Of a stretch of 8,967 nt of DNA, positions 6,181 to 8,967 are shown in pieces. Under the pieces are notes generated by a model, which did not search any database, was not told the DNA's origin, and saw nothing but the letters and a program-made list of their open reading frames with translations. Positions within the stretch are counted from its first letter, which is position 1. The number at the start of each line of letters is the position of its first letter. The stretch comes from Chloroflexota bacterium (GTDB taxonomy: Bacteria; Chloroflexota; Dehalococcoidia; UBA2979), in contig VGPB01000071.1 in assembly GCA_016875695.1 (NCBI GenBank), forward strand, positions 1 to 8,967, in the 5' to 3' direction. A program made the translations under genes and the position numbers.

Positions 6181-7641
6181 TTATTCGAACTCGGGCAGAC
6201 CGGCGCGCACCTCGCGCCACTCCATGAGCTCCGCCACCGCGCGCGCCGCGCGCTCGATGCTCGGTACCAGCGCCACGCCGCGTTGGTGCGCGTGCACCGC
6301 CGCGTCGCCGATGCGGTGCTCCTCGTGCAGCATCACGATCGGCACGCCCGAGCGCTCCTGCAGCGCCGCGAACTCTTCGATGGTCACGCGGATGCGCCGT
6401 TCGCGGGTGGCGGCATCCTCGTCGCGCATGAAGCTGCCGCCGACCGTCGTGAAGATGATGTCCGTCGTCGGCGAGCGCACGATCGTGTCGAACGCGCGCC
6501 GCGTCAGCTCGGCGTCGTGCGTGAAGTCCAGCGGGTGGTCGCGCCCGAACGTCGCGTCCACTGGGTTGCGCACGCTCGTGCCGGCGATCGGGATGAAGCT
6601 GTGCAGCTCCGCCTGCACCTCCACCGGCAGCGACGGCACGCGCAGCCCTGCCAGCGCGAGCTGGTCCGAGGCGAGCACCGCCGTGCCGCCGCCCGCCCCC
6701 ACGATCGTGACGTTGCGCCCGCGCGCGCGCCGCACGAACGACGTCACCACCGTCGCAAGGTCGAGCAGGTCGTCCATGCGCGGCGCGTGCCACGCGCCCG
6801 TCTGCCGGCACAGCGCCTCGAACACGTCGATCGAGCCCGCAAGCGAGCCCGTGTGCGAGTTCGCAGCCCGCGCGCCGTCCGAGGTGATGCCGCCCTTCAG
6901 CAGCATCGTCGGCTTCCGGAGCGCCAGCTTGCGCAGCGCCTCCAGGAAGCGCCGGCCGTCCTGCACGCCCTCGATGTAGCCGACCACGTACTCGGTCTGT
7001 GGGTCCGCCGCGGCGTAGTCCAGGAAGTCGTGCGCGCGCAGGTCCGCGCCGTTGCCGTAGCTCACGCCCTTCGAGAAGCGTAGCCCGCGCCGCCCGAGCC
7101 CGTACAGCATCGCGCTAGCGTTCGCGCCGGATTGCGAGAGCATGAAGATGTTGCCGGGCTCCCGCGCCACGCGTGGCATGAACGAGAGCCCCACGCCCGG
7201 CACATACAGGCCCATGCAGTTTGGCCCGATCAGGCGCATCCCCGCCGCGCGCGCCTTCGCCACGATCTCGTTCTGCTCCGCCACAAGCTCCGGCTCGCCC
7301 GTCTCTGCCAGGCCGGCCGTGAACGAGTGCAGCGATCGCACGCCTTTGGCGATGCACTCGTCGACGAGCTTCGGCAGCCCGACCGCCGGGATCTGCGAGA
7401 TCACGTGGTCCACGGGACCGGGGATGTCGAGCACGCTCGGGTAGCACGGCACCCCGCGCACTTCCGTCATCTTTGGGTTCACCGCGTACAGCGAGTGCCG
7501 CTCGTGGTAGCCCTGCTCGAGGATCGCGTTCAGGAAGATGCCGCCGAGCTGTCCGTCGAACGACGGGCGCGTGGAGACGCCCACGACCGCGGTCGCGCGG
7601 GGGTGGAAGATCGGGTCGAGCGGGTGGTCGTGTCGGGTCAC
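6181..7641 (-). CDS. ADP-forming acyl-CoA synthetase, alpha-type subunit without ATP-grasp
   Basis: A 486-residue protein of the NDP-forming acyl-CoA synthetase (succinyl-CoA ligase-like) superfamily. Order seen: N-terminal CoA-binding Rossmann domain (FHPRATAVVGVS at 12-23, YAVNPK at 52-57), GPNCMG at 139-144, then the ligase flavodoxin-like domains with SQSGA at 169-173, YIEGVQDGRRF at 222-232, NSHTGSLAG at 261-269 with His263 as the expected phosphohistidine, and NPVDATFG at 359-366. The protein stops where fused enzymes continue into an ATP-grasp beta domain, so only the alpha half is encoded and no beta partner is in the window. I chose GTG 7641 because GGAGG sits five bases upstream and the conserved HPLDPIFHPRA start follows; the frame remains open to 8283 but the extra sequence is unlike the family and overlaps the opposite-strand gene. 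First gene of a two-gene operon with the SDR. Confidence 0.9.
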   Translation of the reverse strand: MTRHDHPLDPIFHPRATAVVGVSTRPSFDGQLGGIFLNAILEQGYHERHSLYAVNPKMTEVRGVPCYPSVLDIPGPVDHVISQIPAVGLPKLVDECIAKGVRSLHSFTAGLAETGEPELVAEQNEIVAKARAAGMRLIGPNCMGLYVPGVGLSFMPRVAREPGNIFMLSQSGANASAMLYGLGRRGLRFSKGVSYGNGADLRAHDFLDYAAADPQTEYVVGYIEGVQDGRRFLEALRKLALRKPTMLLKGGITSDGARAANSHTGSLAGSIDVFEALCRQTGAWHAPRMDDLLDLATVVTSFVRRARGRNVTIVGAGGGTAVLASDQLALAGLRVPSLPVEVQAELHSFIPIAGTSVRNPVDATFGRDHPLDFTHDAELTRRAFDTIVRSPTTDIIFTTVGGSFMRDEDAATRERRIRVTIEEFAALQERSGVPIVMLHEEHRIGDAAVHAHQRGVALVPSIERAARAVAELMEWREVRAGLPEFE

Positions 7642-7646
7642 GGCCG

Positions 7647-7651
7647 CCTCC
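7647..7651 (-). promoter_or_regulatory. Ribosome binding site deciding the acyl-CoA synthetase start
   Basis: GGAGG on the minus strand, five bases before GTG 7641. There is no ATG in the frame between it and the opposite-strand gene that would precede conserved sequence. Confidence 0.65.
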
Positions 7652-7831
7652 GCCGCTGGCCCGGCCGTGTCGGTCGTGGTGCCAATGCTGGTGATCGTGG
7701 GCTCCCTCGTCGCTGCCGCCAGGGCGGTCTGCTCGTCGGCGCGCAGTCTAGCGGCTGGCGGCGGCGCTCGCTCGGCCGCTCGAGGCGTCTCGTGGCGGCG
7801 CGCGCCCGGGGGTGGTATGACTGCGCCGCCG

Positions 7832-7846
7832 CTGGCGCGTCGCCAG
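7832..7846. repeat. Inverted repeat, 6 bp arms, 3 bp loop
   Basis: CTGGCG-CGT-CGCCAG, perfect arms; a flanking G-T wobble and a C-G pair could lengthen the stem to eight if transcribed. It sits 11 bases downstream of the -10-like TATGAC, so it could be an operator or a leader hairpin. There is no U-tract, so it is not an intrinsic terminator. Confidence 0.45.
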
Positions 7847-7872
7847 TGTGCGCTTCCGCAACGAGGTGCTGC

Positions 7873-7889
7873 GCGGCCCCGGGGGCCGC
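7873..7889. repeat. Inverted repeat, 8 bp arms around one base
   Basis: GCGGCCCC-G-GGGGCCGC, a perfect 17 bp interrupted palindrome centred on 7881, 105 bases upstream of the GlcG-family start. As RNA it could fold as a six-pair all-GC stem with a five-base loop. High local GC raises the chance of coincidence. Confidence 0.45.
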
Positions 7890-7993
7890 CAGGTTGTCGC
7901 CGAGGACCGCCGGGAACCCAGTCGAGTTGTTCGTGCCGGCGCGCCTCTGACCAGACGAACGACCAGCCCGCCGCCTGAGAGAGGAGCAAGCTC

Positions 7994-8395
7994 GTGTCGC
8001 TGACCGCCGCCAACGCCGCACAGATGATCCAGGCGAGCCAGGACAAGGCCCGCGAGACCGGCGTCGCCGTGTGTACCGCTATCGTCGACGCCGACGGCCG
8101 GCTCTTCGCCTTCGCTCGCATGGAGGGCGTGCACTGGCTATCCATCGAGGTCGCGCAGGCGAAGGCGTTCACCGGCGCGCTGCTGCGTCGCGACGGCGCC
8201 GACTTGCAGAACATGAATCCCGCCGTGCTCTCCGCGCTGTCTGTGATGTACGGCGGTAAGCTGCTCGCGATGGGCAGCGTCACGCCCGTGCGCCAGGACG
8301 GCGTCGTGATCGCGAGCGTCGGCTGTAGCGGCGCGACCGACGAACAGGACGGCGAGTGCGCCCGCGCGGCGCGCGACGCGTACGCCGATGGCTAG
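7994..8395 (+). CDS. GlcG/HbpS-family heme-binding-like protein
   Basis: A 133-residue single-domain protein of the GlcG/HbpS (DUF336) family, typical length. Seen: an N-terminal helix, the strand VAVCTAIVDADGRLFAFARMEG at 24-45 (split here: VAVCTAIVDADG then RLFAFARMEG), the AxAKAFTGAL helix (about 54-63), a glycine-containing loop, and the diagnostic C-terminal GCSGATDEQDGECARAA at 110-126. The function of cytosolic members is poorly defined; Streptomyces HbpS binds heme and senses redox stress, and glcG lies in glycolate operons of E. coli, while others are embedded with oxidoreductases. No signal peptide is visible, so this one is probably cytoplasmic. GTG 7994 is chosen because GAGGAG (7981-7986) stands seven bases upstream. 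The stop overlaps the start of the next gene by eight bases, implying translational coupling with the LLM oxidoreductase. Confidence 0.92.
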   Translation: MSLTAANAAQMIQASQDKARETGVAVCTAIVDADGRLFAFARMEGVHWLSIEVAQAKAFTGALLRRDGADLQNMNPAVLSALSVMYGGKLLAMGSVTPVRQDGVVIASVGCSGATDEQDGECARAARDAYADG

Positions 8396-8967
8396 CGACC
8401 GCGAGCCGCTCGCGCCGAAGGGACGCGTCGGCGTCGTGATCAACGCGTTCGCCGCCGCTGAGGCGGTCGACCGCATCGTGCAGGCGGAGGCCGCCGGCGT
8501 TCCGCACGCATGGATGACAACCGGCGGCGCCGGCCCGGACGCGCTCACGATCTTCGCTGCGGCCGCCATGCGCACCGAGCGCGTCACCCTCGGCACCTGC
8601 ATCATCCCGACCTGGCCGCGCCACCCCATCGCCATCGCGCAGCAGATTGTCGCGCTCGAATCGCTCGCGCCTGGCCGCATTCGCCTCGGCATCGGCCCCA
8701 GCCACGAGCCCGGCATGACAACGATGTTCGGCGTGCAGTGGCGCAAGCCGCTCACGCAGCTGCGCGAGTACCTGCAGGTACTGCGCGCGCTGCTGCACGA
8801 CGGCGTCGTCGACTTCGCGGGCGAGCACGTCACCGCGCGCGCGCAGCTCGCGCAGCCGCCGCGCACGCCGCTGCTTGCCTCCGCGCTGCGGCCCGCCGCC
8901 TTCGAGACGTGCGGTGAGCTCGCCGACGGCGCGATCTCATGGCAGTGCCCCGCCACCTACCTCGTCG
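8388..8967 (+). CDS. LLM-class (F420-dependent type) oxidoreductase, 3' truncated
   Basis: Reading from ATG 8388 gives 193 residues that continue past the right edge. The protein is a luciferase-like monooxygenase (TIM-barrel) family member: an AEAAGVPHAW helix/strand (33-42), a TIFAAAAMRTERVTLGT segment (54-70), IIPTWPRHP (72-80), IAIAQQIVALE (81-91), LAPGRIRLGIGPSH (93-106) and LREYLQVLRALL (125-136). These follow the usual order for actinobacterial and Chloroflexota F420-dependent LLM oxidoreductases; F420 versus FMN cannot be told for certain from this part. The family reduces or oxidises cofactor-bound substrates or oxygenates organic molecules. There is no independent ribosome site; ATG lies inside the end of the GlcG-family gene (ATGGCTAG, overlap 8388-8395), so coupled translation is likely. 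Full members are about 280-350 residues, so roughly a third is missing here. Confidence 0.9.
   Translation, partial: MASDREPLAPKGRVGVVINAFAAAEAVDRIVQAEAAGVPHAWMTTGGAGPDALTIFAAAAMRTERVTLGTCIIPTWPRHPIAIAQQIVALESLAPGRIRLGIGPSHEPGMTTMFGVQWRKPLTQLREYLQVLRALLHDGVVDFAGEHVTARAQLAQPPRTPLLASALRPAAFETCGELADGAISWQCPATYLV

Larger units (their letters stand above)
7642..7993. other. Divergent intergenic region (352 bp)
   Basis: This spacer separates the minus-strand acyl-CoA synthetase operon from the plus-strand GlcG/oxidoreductase pair, so it should hold both promoters. No convincing gene is seen in either direction; open frames here are extensions or shadows. On the plus strand an extended -10-like TGGTATGAC occurs at 7813-7821 (hexamer 7816-7821, no good -35), about 170 bases before the GlcG start, which would imply a long leader. 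Two compact inverted repeats follow it (7832-7846 and 7873-7889). On the minus strand only a poor -10-like TAGACT (7745-7750) is visible. The plus-strand gene has a clear ribosome site GAGGAG at 7981-7986. Confidence 0.6.

Noticed and set aside
5010..7083. Long plus-strand frames opposite the SDR and acyl-CoA synthetase (5010-6116, 5797-7083, 6032-6979)
   Set aside because: Low-complexity Arg/Ala/His-rich translations complementary to well-supported minus-strand genes.
7642..8283. N-terminal extension of the acyl-CoA synthetase to 700 residues
   Set aside because: It would overlap the opposite-strand GlcG-family gene by 290 bases and its composition is that of a GC-rich shadow; GTG 7641 with GGAGG is better.
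1..8967. tRNA/rRNA genes, CRISPR arrays, insertion sequences, phage or defence genes
   Set aside because: No direct repeat-spacer pattern, cloverleaf T-loop signature, transposase motifs or defence-type domains were recognised by eye on either strand.

Overview
This is a very GC-rich bacterial window with strong G/C preference at third codon positions and no mobile element, RNA gene or CRISPR array that I can see. The gene content (F420/flavin LLM-class oxidoreductase, paired CaiB/BaiF CoA-transferases, crotonase, family 5 solute-binding-protein remnant, a cis-prenyltransferase resembling the actinobacterial type) suggests a Chloroflexota lineage (Dehalococcoidia or SAR202-like) or an Actinomycetota member. 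That placement is inference; no phylogenetic marker is present.

Layout. Left edge: the 3' end of a YgjP-type zinc metallopeptidase gene (+) converges, 8 bp apart, on an isoprenyl/undecaprenyl diphosphate synthase (uppS, -). Directly upstream of uppS is about 600 bp of decayed gene (+): the C-terminal part of a peptide-type ABC transporter solute-binding protein, without a start and with an in-frame TAG. Then comes a + strand set: a crotonase-fold enoyl-CoA hydratase/isomerase and two tandem CaiB/BaiF family III CoA-transferases. A - strand pair converges on it with a 10 bp gap: a stand-alone alpha-type ADP-forming acyl-CoA synthetase followed by a short-chain dehydrogenase. A 352 bp divergent spacer with two inverted repeats separates this pair from a + strand pair running off the right edge: a GlcG/HbpS-family protein overlapping an LLM-class (F420-dependent type) oxidoreductase.

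Functionally the centre reads as CoA-ester catabolism: activation or transfer of CoA onto an organic acid (acyl-CoA synthetase, CoA-transferases), double-bond isomerisation or hydration (crotonase), and alcohol/ketone oxidoreduction (SDR, perhaps the LLM enzyme). The substrate cannot be read from the sequence. The two most notable points are at the active-site level. The first CoA-transferase has Leu where the family carries its catalytic Asp, while its neighbour keeps Asp, suggesting a heteromeric enzyme with one catalytic and one non-catalytic subunit. The crotonase lacks both hydratase glutamates but has an Asp in the PaaG-type isomerase position. I found no convincing evidence of a wholly new kind of system such as defence, phage or retroelement.
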